Assembly (NCBI RefSeq): GCF_001421165.1
Contig: NZ_LMKB01000001.1
Coordinates: 785,973 to 819,053 of the forward strand
Direction of reading: 5' to 3'
Source of the DNA: Frigoribacterium sp. Leaf8
GTDB lineage: Bacteria; Actinomycetota; Actinomycetes; Actinomycetales; Microbacteriaceae
DNA: 33,081 bases
The position numbers were made by a program, and so were the translations under genes. Below are positions 14,772 through 21,473 of the stretch, one piece after another; position 1 is the first letter of the stretch, and the number at the start of each line of letters is the position of its first letter. The notes beneath the pieces are model-generated. The model had not been told where the DNA came from. It made no database searches and saw only the letters and a list, made by a program, of their open reading frames with translations.

Positions 14772-15419
14772 ATGGACGTGGACGGATTGCGAGCAGAAGT
14801 GGAAGCGGCCGGGTTCGGGCACCTCGGTTTCCTCATCGGCAACACGTCGCTGCCCGTCTCCGGCGCGCACGTGATCGGGCAGATCGACGGGGTGTGGGTG
14901 ACGTTCTTGCGCGACGAACGAGGTCTCGTGGAAGAGCTGACTCTCGTCGAGCATCCGGATGAGCGCTCTGCCGTGACGGAGTTCATGTCGCAGCTGCGGA
15001 ACCTCGCCCGTTTGGACGAGCTGCGGGCCGTCCTCGAGGCTGAGAGTCTCCTTCGCTTGGACCACGTCATCGATGGTGACTACACGAGAGGATCAACCGC
15101 CTCCTCGAGGAGATCCATGACTGATGACGACTCGAACACTCTCGCCTCGTTGCCGAACCGCGTCAACCAACTCGGGCTCGGGCATCTGAACTTTCTGATC
15201 GGTGACGGGGAGACACAGCGTCCATACGCACTCGTCATCGCCCAGGGCGAAGGTGGCTGGAGCACCTTCGTCAGGGATGAAAGAGGGCTGACCAGGGTCA
15301 AGAGCGTCCGGACGTATCCGGACGAGCGGTCGGCAGTCGAGGGGTTCCTCGTTCTGCTCGACGGCATCGCGCTCGTCAAGCGGCTTCGTTCCGAGGCCGC
15401 GGCTGAGAAGGACGTCTAG
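14772..15419 (+). CDS. Fused double immunity-like protein, copies 2 and 3 (type B)
   Basis: One 215-residue frame with two related domains. Domain 2 (residues 1-90) starts MDVDGLRAEVEAAGFGHLGF. Domain 3 starts near residue 116 (MTDDDSNTLASLPNRV). They are joined by ESLLRLDHVIDGDYTRG, which looks like the beginning of a type A copy. The frame is therefore probably a deletion fusion across a lost gene. The internal ATG at 15117 has GAGGAG 4 nt upstream, so domain 3 may also be made on its own. The first 300 nt are roughly 90 percent identical by eye to the copy at 15437. No clear Shine-Dalgarno sequence precedes 14772. Confidence 0.65.
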   Translation: MDVDGLRAEVEAAGFGHLGFLIGNTSLPVSGAHVIGQIDGVWVTFLRDERGLVEELTLVEHPDERSAVTEFMSQLRNLARLDELRAVLEAESLLRLDHVIDGDYTRGSTASSRRSMTDDDSNTLASLPNRVNQLGLGHLNFLIGDGETQRPYALVIAQGEGGWSTFVRDERGLTRVKSVRTYPDERSAVEGFLVLLDGIALVKRLRSEAAAEKDV

Positions 15420-15436
15420 CCGGTGCTCGAGGGCTG

Positions 15437-15736
15437 ATGAGTAGGACCGACGTGGGCGGACTGAGAGCAGAAGTGGAAGCGGCCGGGCTCGGGCACCTCC
15501 GTTTCCTCATCGGGAACACGTCCCTGCCCGTCTCCGGCGCGCACGTGATCGGGCAGATCGACGGGGTGTGGGTGACCTTCTTGCGCGACGAACGAGGTCT
15601 GGTCGAAGAGCTGACGCTCGTCGAGCATCCGGATGAACGCTCTGCCGTGACGGAATTCATGTCCCAGTTGCAGAACGTCGCCCGGTTGAAGGAGTTGAGG
15701 GCCCTCCTCGACAAGGGCCTGGAGCCCCGTGACTGA
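15437..15736 (+). CDS. Immunity-like protein, copy 4 (type B)
   Basis: A 99-residue protein nearly identical to the first domain at 14772: LRAEVEAAGLGHLRFLIGNT, then GVWVTFLRDERGLVEELTL and HPDERSAVTEFMSQLQNVA. It ends in a short charged tail, ELRALLDKGLEPRD. The high DNA identity shows a recent duplication within the array. It begins 17 nt after the preceding frame with only a weak ribosome site (GAGGG). It is probably an alternative antitoxin against variant tips, by analogy with other polymorphic toxin loci. Confidence 0.72.
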   Translation: MSRTDVGGLRAEVEAAGLGHLRFLIGNTSLPVSGAHVIGQIDGVWVTFLRDERGLVEELTLVEHPDERSAVTEFMSQLQNVARLKELRALLDKGLEPRD

Positions 15737-15835
15737 GCGTGCCCAGCGAGAAGGAGCGGACGTCGTGCAGCCATGTGACGAGACCCTGGTCGTCCTCGAG
15801 GCAGAGGATCGACGACCGCCGAGGGGCCCCGGGGG
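15737..15835 (+). pseudogene. Possible remnant of a type A immunity copy
   Basis: This gap between two array genes contains an open stretch reading ETLVVLEAEDRRP just before the next start. It resembles the N-terminal helix ETVATIEAEGLDR of type A copies and then ends. It may be the 5' stump of a deleted copy. The match is short, so chance is possible. Confidence 0.3.
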
Positions 15836-16171
15836 ATGACGACGCTCCAAGAAACGGTCGCCACGATCGAGGCCGAGGGGCTCGACAGGTTCGCCTACGT
15901 GATCGGTGATGATCACGCCATTTCGGCGGACGCCCTGGTCCTGACCCGACGGGACGGCGTCTGGACCTCCTTCTCGACCAATGAACGTGCCGGTGTCGAG
16001 GAGACCAGCGTTCGCACGTACGAGGAACTCTCCGACGCTCTGGACGACTTCCTGCGTCTCATGAGGCTGAGGGCCGACGAGGACGCACTCATGTCGCGCA
16101 TCAGGGAGAAGAACAGGCTCGCCCACGAGACGTGGCAGGCGTCACGAGACGACCGACCGGGGAAGGCCTGA
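15836..16171 (+). CDS. Immunity-like protein, copy 5 (type A)
   Basis: A 111-residue protein closely similar to copy 1: ETVATIEAEGLDRFAYVIGDD, then LVLTRRDGVWTSFSTNERAG, VEETSVRTYEELSDALDDFL and RLMRLRADE. It has an unusually long helical tail (SRIREKNRLAHETWQASRDD). The ATG follows a GGGGG run. The next gene starts one base past its stop, so the two are coupled. Function is inferred from homology to the copy adjacent to the toxin. Confidence 0.72.
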   Translation: MTTLQETVATIEAEGLDRFAYVIGDDHAISADALVLTRRDGVWTSFSTNERAGVEETSVRTYEELSDALDDFLRLMRLRADEDALMSRIREKNRLAHETWQASRDDRPGKA

Positions 16172-16172
16172 C

Positions 16173-16766
16173 ATGGCGACGATCGAATCGGTGCGCGCCG
16201 TCATGGCGGCAGAGGGACTCGCCGACCTGGCGCATGTCATCGACGGTGACCCCGCGAACAGGACGGACTGCCTCGTCGTCACCCGACGCAACAATGCCTG
16301 GGTGACCTTTTCCACCGACGAGCGCGCGGCGGTCGTCGACGAGAGCATGCGCACCTACCCGAGGGAGTCCGAGGCCCTGGAGGACTTCCTCGTCCTGCTC
16401 CGGCTGAAGAAGCTCCTCCGCGACCTGCAACGGGAGCGCGACCTCGAGCGCGTCGAACGCGCGGCGATGAGCCTCGCGTCGTTGCCTGCGCAGATGGAGG
16501 CGGAGGACGTGAACCGCGTTCGTGTTGCTCTCGGTGACGATTACCTCAGGCGCCCGGACTGTCTCGCCGTGGCGCGACGTGACGGCGTGTGGAGCACTTT
16601 CTACGTCGACGAACGAGCTGCCGTGGAGGAACGGAGCCTGCACACGTTCCCCGACGAGGTCTCGGCCGTGGCCGACTTCCTCGACCGTCTGAGGTCCCAG
16701 CATCGCAAGCTCGAGATCCAGGACGAACTCCGTGACCGACGCCGACGAGCAGGAGAACCGTCATGA
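16173..16766 (+). CDS. Double-domain immunity-like protein, copies 6 and 7 (type A and intermediate)
   Basis: A 197-residue protein made of two immunity-like domains in one frame. Domain 6 (residues 1-95) is type A (AEGLADLAHVIDGDP, TRRNNAWVTFSTDERAAVVD, EALEDFLVLLRLKKLL). Domain 7 (about 100-197) mixes type A and B features (VALGDDYLRRPDCLAV, GVWSTFYVDERAAVEERSL, VSAVADFLDRL). Unlike the frame at 14772, both halves are complete and the join is clean, so this looks like a functional tandem protein. GGGGAAGG precedes the ATG. The stop overlaps the next ATG. Confidence 0.72.
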   Translation: MATIESVRAVMAAEGLADLAHVIDGDPANRTDCLVVTRRNNAWVTFSTDERAAVVDESMRTYPRESEALEDFLVLLRLKKLLRDLQRERDLERVERAAMSLASLPAQMEAEDVNRVRVALGDDYLRRPDCLAVARRDGVWSTFYVDERAAVEERSLHTFPDEVSAVADFLDRLRSQHRKLEIQDELRDRRRRAGEPS

Positions 16767-17074
16767 CGATGGTCGCGCGCACCCTGGCCGACCTCCGAAC
16801 CCAGGTGGACGCCCGTGGACTCGGCCACCTGAACGCCGTCATCGGGGACGCGACGACGGGGAAGCCCTTCGCGCTCGTCCTCGCTCGACGGGACGAGGTG
16901 TGGAGCACCTACTTCCTCGACGAGCGAGGCCTCGTCGAGGAACAGAGCATCCGCACCTACGACGACGTCGAGGCAGCCGCAGCCGACTTCCTCCGGTTGC
17001 TGGGCAACCTGGCCCGCATCGAAGAGATCGATGCCGAGCTGGCCGCCCGACGGCAGGCACAGCGTCCTCAGTGA
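16763..17074 (+). CDS. Immunity-like protein, copy 8 (type B)
   Basis: A 103-residue protein and last member of the array: LADLRTQVDARGLGHLNAVIG, then FALVLARRDEVWSTYFLDER, GLVEEQSIRTYDDVEAAAAD, and tail NLARIEEIDAELAARRQ. It is type B in its ends but has the RRDxVWSTY core common to all copies. AGGAGA lies 6 nt before the ATG, which overlaps the previous stop (ATGA). Base composition here is back to that of the surrounding genes, unlike copies 1-3. Confidence 0.72.
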   Translation: MTMVARTLADLRTQVDARGLGHLNAVIGDATTGKPFALVLARRDEVWSTYFLDERGLVEEQSIRTYDDVEAAAADFLRLLGNLARIEEIDAELAARRQAQRPQ

Positions 17075-17200
17075 TCTCTCGGCGGCGTTCAAGCTGGGTT
17101 TGAGGTACGAAACGCTGGTCAGAGGTACATTCGTGTCGTCAACGAGCCGGGGCCACGGGGTCCCGGGTCACACCGATCAACCGAAAGGGGACTCTTCATC

Positions 17201-17656
17201 ATGGCCATGTCTTTCGATCCTTTCACCGAGCTCGACCGCCTCACCGGGGCTCTCACGGGCATGCGACAGGGGCCCAGGGTCATGCCGGTCGACCTCTACC
17301 GCGACGGCGACCGCTACGTGCTCAACGCCGACATGCCGGGCATCGATCCGGGGTCGGTCGACGTCGACGTCGACGGTCAGCTGCTGACCATCCGGGCCAA
17401 CCGCACGCCCGACACCCGTGACGGCGTCAAGTGGCTCGCGCAGGAGCGGCCGCACGGCTCGTACCTCCGCCAGTTCAGCGTGGGCGAGGGCATCGATTCG
17501 AGCCGCATCACGGCCCACTACGACAACGGCGTGTTGTCACTCGTCATCCCGGTCAGCGAGAGGGCGAAGCCGCGCAAGATCGAGGTCGTCTCGGGCCAGG
17601 CGCACGAGACCGTCGACGCGATCGACGCGTCGCCGGCCCGCGACACGACGAGCTGA
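17201..17656 (+). CDS. Hsp20/alpha-crystallin small heat-shock protein
   Basis: A 151-residue cytosolic holdase chaperone. The N-terminal arm MAMSFDPFTELDRLTGAL is followed by an alpha-crystallin domain at residues about 28-120: MPVDLYRDGDRYVLNADMPG, then VDVDVDGQLLTIRANR and the GVLSLVIPVSE strand with the conserved G-V-L. The polar C-terminus contains RKIEV, corresponding to the I-x-I/V region. AAAGGGG lies 10 nt before the ATG; the second ATG two codons on is an alternative. The 126-bp upstream gap shows no clear HspR (HAIR) or CIRCE site. Confidence 0.93.
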   Translation: MAMSFDPFTELDRLTGALTGMRQGPRVMPVDLYRDGDRYVLNADMPGIDPGSVDVDVDGQLLTIRANRTPDTRDGVKWLAQERPHGSYLRQFSVGEGIDSSRITAHYDNGVLSLVIPVSERAKPRKIEVVSGQAHETVDAIDASPARDTTS

Positions 17657-17989
17657 CCCTCAGGCGGTCTGGCCGTCGATCCCGGCCACGCCGTCGGCCC
17701 CACCACCCCGTCACGATCCGTCGTGGCGGGGTGGTCCCGTTCCGGCGACGCCGGCGCTCGACCGCTCCGCCGGCGCCCGACCGCTCCGCCGTCGGTCGCG
17801 GGCGCGCACGTACTCGGCCGCGGGCGCACGAGTACTGTGCGGTGCCCAGGTCGGCCGTGTCACCCGGCACCTGACCGTTGCCTCCGCACGTGGGCGAAGG
17901 CGACCCGCGCCTCCTACCGTTCACGGCAGGGCACGACGCCGATATGGCGCCGCCCGACAATTCTGAACACCGTCAGCAAGGAGTGCACC
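17657..17989. other. Intergenic region after hsp20
   Basis: This 333-bp gap has no convincing gene. It contains the hsp20 terminator, a 19-bp-period direct repeat of CGACCGCTCCGCCG (17759-17772 and 17778-17791), a GGAGGCGCGG repeat in minus orientation (17902-17918) and the leader of the next gene with AAGGAG at 17978-17983. Long frames running through it are composition artefacts. Confidence 0.5.
17702..17735 (+). terminator. Terminator hairpin of hsp20
   Basis: ACCACCCCGTCACGA pairs with TCGTGGCGGGGTGGT around a TCCG tetraloop, with one mismatch. It is about 45 nt after the hsp20 stop. No T-tract follows, as is common in high-GC actinobacteria. Confidence 0.7.
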
Positions 17990-18445
17990 ATGGCACAGGC
18001 CATCGAGACCATCGACGTCAACGTCCCCGTCAGCGTCGCCTACAACCAGTGGACCCAGTTCGAGTCGTTCCCGAAGTTCCTCGACGAGGTCGAGTCCATC
18101 ACCCAGACCACCCCCACCCTCACGGTGTGGAAGGTCAAGGTCGGACCGGTCGAGAAGACCTTCGAGGCCGAGATCACCGAGCAGCACCCCGACGAGCGCG
18201 TCGCCTGGAACAGCACGGGCGGCGAGGTCGACCACGCCGGCGTCATCACGTTCCACAAGCTGAGCGACGACGTGACGCGCCTCACGGTGCAGATCGACTG
18301 GACCCCAGAGGGCTTCCTCGAGAAGGTCGGCAACACGCTCGGCGCCGACAACCACGCCATCAAGAAGGACCTCAAGAACTTCAAGGAGTTCATCGAGCGC
18401 GAGGGCAACGTCGACGGCGCCTGGCGCGGAGACGTCCAGGCCTGA
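17990..18445 (+). CDS. SRPBCC (START-like) family protein
   Basis: A 151-residue protein of the polyketide cyclase/dehydrase-like SRPBCC fold. It begins AIETIDVNVPVSVAYNQWTQFESFPKF by segments, followed by WKVKVGPVEKTFEAEITEQH and DDVTRLTVQIDWTPEGFLEK and a long C-terminal helix, the standard helix-grip order. Such small proteins are often stress-related in actinobacteria and bind hydrophobic ligands. No polyketide pathway is nearby, so a biosynthetic role is unlikely. AAGGAG lies 6 nt before the ATG. It ends at a strong hairpin shared with the convergent glutaminase gene. Confidence 0.88.
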   Translation: MAQAIETIDVNVPVSVAYNQWTQFESFPKFLDEVESITQTTPTLTVWKVKVGPVEKTFEAEITEQHPDERVAWNSTGGEVDHAGVITFHKLSDDVTRLTVQIDWTPEGFLEKVGNTLGADNHAIKKDLKNFKEFIEREGNVDGAWRGDVQA

Positions 18446-18460
18446 GCCCCGGCTCCACCC

Positions 18461-18513
18461 GACGAGGCCCCCGGTCGGCTCCTGTTCGCAGGACGCCCAC
18501 CGGGGGCCTCGTC
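18461..18513. terminator. Bidirectional terminator between convergent genes
   Basis: GACGAGGCCCCCGGT (18461-18475) pairs perfectly over 15 bp with 18499-18513. It sits between the SRPBCC stop and the glutaminase stop and can serve both strands. Confidence 0.8.
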
Positions 18514-18517
18514 CGTG

Positions 18518-19456
18518 TCAGCCGCCGAAGCCGAACGAGTGCAGCCCGTGCTCCTCGCTCAGTCGGCGGCTCCACTCGGCACCGCGGACGCTCGTCCCCT
18601 GCTCGTCGATGGGCGGGCTGAACACCGCCGCACCCAGCCGGTTCGGCGCCGACAGGACGATCGCCCCCGAGACGCTCGACTTCGCGGGCACCCCGACGCC
18701 GCGCATCCAGCGGCCCGACCCGTCGTAGACCCCGCAGGTCGCCATGACCGACACCACGTCGCGGGCGACGCGGGCGTCCACGACCTGCTCGCCCGTCACC
18801 GGGTTGCGGCCGCCGAACGCCAGCGTCGCCCCCATCACGGCGAGGGCCTCGGTGTCGACCAGCACCGAGCAGGCCCGGGCGTAGAGAGCGACCGCGTCGT
18901 CGGCCGTGTGCTCGAGGCTGCCCTCGGACCGCATCAGGTGGGCCAGCGCGTGGTTGCGGTCGCCGTGCAGCTGCTCGGACTCGCTGACCTCGCGGTCGTA
19001 GTCGAGCTCGCGCCCCGCGAAGGCCCCGAGGCCCGCCAGGATGCGCGTCGTCCGCTCGTCGCAGGTGTCGCCGTCGACCAGGGCGGCCGTGAGCAGGGCT
19101 CCGGCGTTGACCATCGGGTTCGGGGGTCGGCCGGTGCCGCCCTCGAGCTTGATCGCGTCGAACGCCTCGCCGGTCGGCTCGATGCCGACCGCGTCGAGGG
19201 CCGCTCCGTCGGTGTCGGCGAGGGCGAGCGCGAAGAGGAACGGCTTCACCGCCGACTGGATCGAGAACGCGTGGCCCGAGTCGCCGGACGCGACCACCTC
19301 GCCGGTGGACCGCACCACGGCGACCCCGAACAGCTCGGGGTCGGCCTCGGCGAGCTGGGGGATGCTGTCGTCCACCGCGCCTCCTCGGGTCGGGAGGACG
19401 GAGGCGCGCAGGGCCTCCAGGGACGCGGCGTCGGACGACGGGATGGGGGACGGCAT
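18518..19456 (-). CDS. glsA: Glutaminase A
   Basis: A 312-residue serine-dependent glutaminase (beta-lactamase-like fold) that converts glutamine to glutamate and ammonia in the cytosol. The S-x-x-K motif is in FSIQSAVKPF (Ser68, Lys71). NPMVNAGALL, SESEQLHGDRN and CGVYDGSGRW are family segments, and the length of about 310 is normal. I chose the ATG at MPSPIPSSDAAS because GGGTGG lies just before it; an in-frame extension upstream reads Pro/Arg-rich noise. Codons around residues 22-27 are written by a GGAGGCGCGG repeat copy (19374-19390). It is monocistronic. Confidence 0.93.
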   Translation of the reverse strand: MPSPIPSSDAASLEALRASVLPTRGGAVDDSIPQLAEADPELFGVAVVRSTGEVVASGDSGHAFSIQSAVKPFLFALALADTDGAALDAVGIEPTGEAFDAIKLEGGTGRPPNPMVNAGALLTAALVDGDTCDERTTRILAGLGAFAGRELDYDREVSESEQLHGDRNHALAHLMRSEGSLEHTADDAVALYARACSVLVDTEALAVMGATLAFGGRNPVTGEQVVDARVARDVVSVMATCGVYDGSGRWMRGVGVPAKSSVSGAIVLSAPNRLGAAVFSPPIDEQGTSVRGAEWSRRLSEEHGLHSFGFGG

Positions 19457-19634
19457 CGTTCCACCCTGACAGGCCGGGGCCCGTGCGTCCGGGCCTGCAG
19501 GAGGCGACCGGGGCGCGGGGCGGGGTACAAGGATCACGCCGGGCCCTCGGAGTCAACCCCTCCCGTTGTCAGGTCGCGTGTCTAACGTGCACTTCGTCGG
19601 GCCGCATCGGGGCGGCCCGCGAGAAGGGGCGACC

Positions 19635-19919
19635 ATGCTGAACGACGGTGGGGGACGCCGGTCGGGCACGGCCTGGCCGGGACGGGGCCCGCTCGCCAGT
19701 GCCCTCGACCTGAGGCTCGACGTGATCGGCCGCGGCCGCTGGCGCATCGTCGACGTCCGGCGGTCGGAGCGCGGAGCCCCGGTGGTCATCGGATCGGTCG
19801 CACAGACCGAAGCGGGCTACGAACTCACCCTCGCCGCGACCCCCGGTCGCCGCCTCTGGTGCACCGACCTCTCGAGCGCCCTCGACACCGTCGTGCGGGC
19901 CTCCTGGAACCGTCGCTGA
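19635..19919 (+). CDS. Small hypothetical protein
   Basis: A 94-residue soluble protein with no family I recognise. The pattern after a Gly-rich start is strand-rich (LRLDVIGRGRWRIVDVRRSE, VVIGSVAQTEAGYELTLAAT) and ends in a helix, SSALDTVVRASWN. AAGGGG lies 7 nt before the ATG. Its stop codon lies inside the first unit of a 41-bp tandem duplication. It converges on the DUF418 gene. Confidence 0.65.
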   Translation: MLNDGGGRRSGTAWPGRGPLASALDLRLDVIGRGRWRIVDVRRSERGAPVVIGSVAQTEAGYELTLAATPGRRLWCTDLSSALDTVVRASWNRR

Positions 19920-19992
19920 CCCGAGGAGGCGCGGCTCCGATCGGTCGGGACCGCCGCTGACCCGAGGAGGCGCGGCTCCCGTCGGTCAGGAC
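19911..19992. repeat. 41-bp tandem duplication across two convergent gene ends
   Basis: Unit 1 (19911-19951) and unit 2 (19952-19992) match at 37 of 41 positions. Each holds GCTGACCCGAGGAGGCGCGG and so one copy of the dispersed repeat. Unit 1 covers the stop codon of the small plus-strand gene, and unit 2 covers the stop of the minus-strand DUF418 gene. Confidence 0.85.
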
Positions 19993-21005
19993 GCCCGGCG
20001 CACCAGCGCGGCCGGCCGCCACCAGGTGACGCTCCGCCAGGCCCACTCGACCGGGCCGTAGACGAACCGGGCGAGCCAGAGGCGGCTCAGCACGGACTGC
20101 ACGGCGATCAGGGCGACGCTGATCGCCAGCCCCGGGACGACGCTCGTCAGGTGCCCGAAGTCGATCACGAGGGCGAGACCTGCCACGACGATCGCCGCGA
20201 CGACGTAGTTGGTCAGTGCCATGCGGCCGAGCGGCTCGAACACCGCGGCGACGACGCGGCGGGCGGGGGTGCGCCAGAGCAGGGCGAGGGCGGTGGCGTA
20301 GGCGACGGCCATGACCAGCCCGGCGATGCCGCCCGGCGTCGAGAAGCGCGGGTCGCCCGGGGTCGTCGCCTGCCAGAGCAGGGCCGGCACCGTGAGCACC
20401 GCGGCCGCGGCGAAGACCAGGCCGACGCCGCGCCCGGCCGACTCGAGCACGCGGGGCAGCCCGTACGCCGCGGCTGCTGCACCGAGCAGCATGAGGCCGG
20501 GGGTCGAGGCGAGGCCGCCACCGGTCAGGGCGTAGGCCGCGACGGTCAGCGCGGCACCGAGGGTCAGGGTCGCCCAGCGCGGGGCGAAGACGACGATCGG
20601 CAGCACGACGAGGCCGACGACGCCGTACTCGAGGAGCACGTTGCCGGGGTAGACGAGCATGAGCAGCCCGCCGATCGCGACGAGCCCGACCAGCCGGCGC
20701 ACCATGACGAGTCCGGGCCGGGGAGCTCGCGACCGGGCACCGGCGAGCACGAACCAGAGGCTCATGCCGAAGAGGAACACGAAGATCGGCACGAACCGGG
20801 TCTGCACCGAGAGGTACAGCAGGTCGCGCACCGGGTCGTCGACCGGGCCGGCGTTCTCGATCGCCAGGTCGATGCCGAGGCGGGTGATGTCGAGCGTGTT
20901 GACCAACAGGATGCCGAACAGTGCGAAGCCGCGCAGCGAGTCGACGAACCTCCAGCGGGTGCCGGTGGCGGGTGGGGAGTCGACGGCGGGCGCAGCGGAG
21001 GTCAT
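19986..21005 (-). CDS. DUF418 (YeiB-like) membrane protein
   Basis: A 339-residue integral membrane protein with about ten helices. The N-terminal motif RWRFVDSLRGFALFGILLVN and the C-terminal block GRMALTNYVVAA, then SRLWLARFVYGPVEWAWRSV, are typical of the DUF418 family related to acyltransferase-3 proteins. Its substrate is unknown. I chose the ATG at MTSAAPAVDS; a TTG four codons earlier is possible. No promoter hexamer is evident. A GGAGGCGCGG copy (21021-21038) lies just upstream of the start. Confidence 0.88.
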   Translation of the reverse strand: MTSAAPAVDSPPATGTRWRFVDSLRGFALFGILLVNTLDITRLGIDLAIENAGPVDDPVRDLLYLSVQTRFVPIFVFLFGMSLWFVLAGARSRAPRPGLVMVRRLVGLVAIGGLLMLVYPGNVLLEYGVVGLVVLPIVVFAPRWATLTLGAALTVAAYALTGGGLASTPGLMLLGAAAAAYGLPRVLESAGRGVGLVFAAAAVLTVPALLWQATTPGDPRFSTPGGIAGLVMAVAYATALALLWRTPARRVVAAVFEPLGRMALTNYVVAAIVVAGLALVIDFGHLTSVVPGLAISVALIAVQSVLSRLWLARFVYGPVEWAWRSVTWWRPAALVRRAS

Positions 21006-21085
21006 GTGCCCAGCCAAGCCGACCCGCGCCTCCCGGTCGTCCCCCGTGGTGATGGTGCGCCTCCGTCTGAAGTATCAGATGTGGG

Positions 21086-21403
21086 TCAGGCGAGCGCCCA
21101 CTCGGCGCGGAACTCGTCGCAGGTGAGCCGGTCGAGGTCCGCCTCGATCTCGACCTTGGACTCGTCGGCGCCGGTGAGGCCCTGGGGCAGCAGACGGTGG
21201 ATCTCGCGACCGGTCGAGCGCTCGCGGACCACGACGTCGAAGCCCGGCCACTCGCCCTCGAACGAGCCGAGGAAGAACCCGACGACGACCGAGACGAGCC
21301 ATCGCCCGGCGACGAGCGGCCGCGGCCGCCGGGTCGTGACGATCTCGGCCTGCCACACCGAGGAGGCGCGGGGCACGTCGTCGGGACCGGTCACCGGGGG
21401 CAT
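21086..21403 (-). CDS. Small hypothetical protein
   Basis: A 105-residue protein of unknown family. One hydrophobic segment (WLVSVVVGFFLGSF, about residues 35-48) lies between polar regions, followed by DVVVRERSTGREIHRLLP and an acidic C-terminus. It may be a single-pass membrane protein. The ATG is 6 nt after a TAGCCT hexamer with no Shine-Dalgarno sequence, so it appears leaderless. Codons for PRASS near the N-terminus come from a GGAGGCGCGG repeat copy (21360-21374). Confidence 0.7.
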   Translation of the reverse strand: MPPVTGPDDVPRASSVWQAEIVTTRRPRPLVAGRWLVSVVVGFFLGSFEGEWPGFDVVVRERSTGREIHRLLPQGLTGADESKVEIEADLDRLTCDEFRAEWALA

Positions 21404-21409
21404 GCCCCG

Positions 21410-21415
21410 AGGCTA
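21410..21415 (-). promoter_or_regulatory. -10 hexamer of the small hypothetical gene
   Basis: TAGCCT on the minus strand ends 6 nt before the ATG, with no Shine-Dalgarno sequence in between. It is another case of the leaderless arrangement. Confidence 0.5.
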
Positions 21416-21473
21416 ACGGCGGGACCGTACGGGCCGCCTCCGTCGCCCGGGTGACCCGGTGCCGTCGGGTGGG

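Noticed and set aside
10032-17074. tRNA-anchored integrated element (att site at the tRNA)
   Set aside because: The toxin island follows a tRNA gene, but no integrase and no direct repeat of the tRNA 3' end is seen downstream within the window.
17100-17131. Promoter of hsp20 with TTGAGG and TACATT
   Set aside because: The spacer would be 20 nt, too long for a standard promoter, and no HspR or CIRCE inverted repeat supports it.
17990-18445. Polyketide biosynthesis gene (cyclase)
   Set aside because: The SRPBCC fold is shared by many stress and lipid-binding proteins, and no polyketide genes are nearby.
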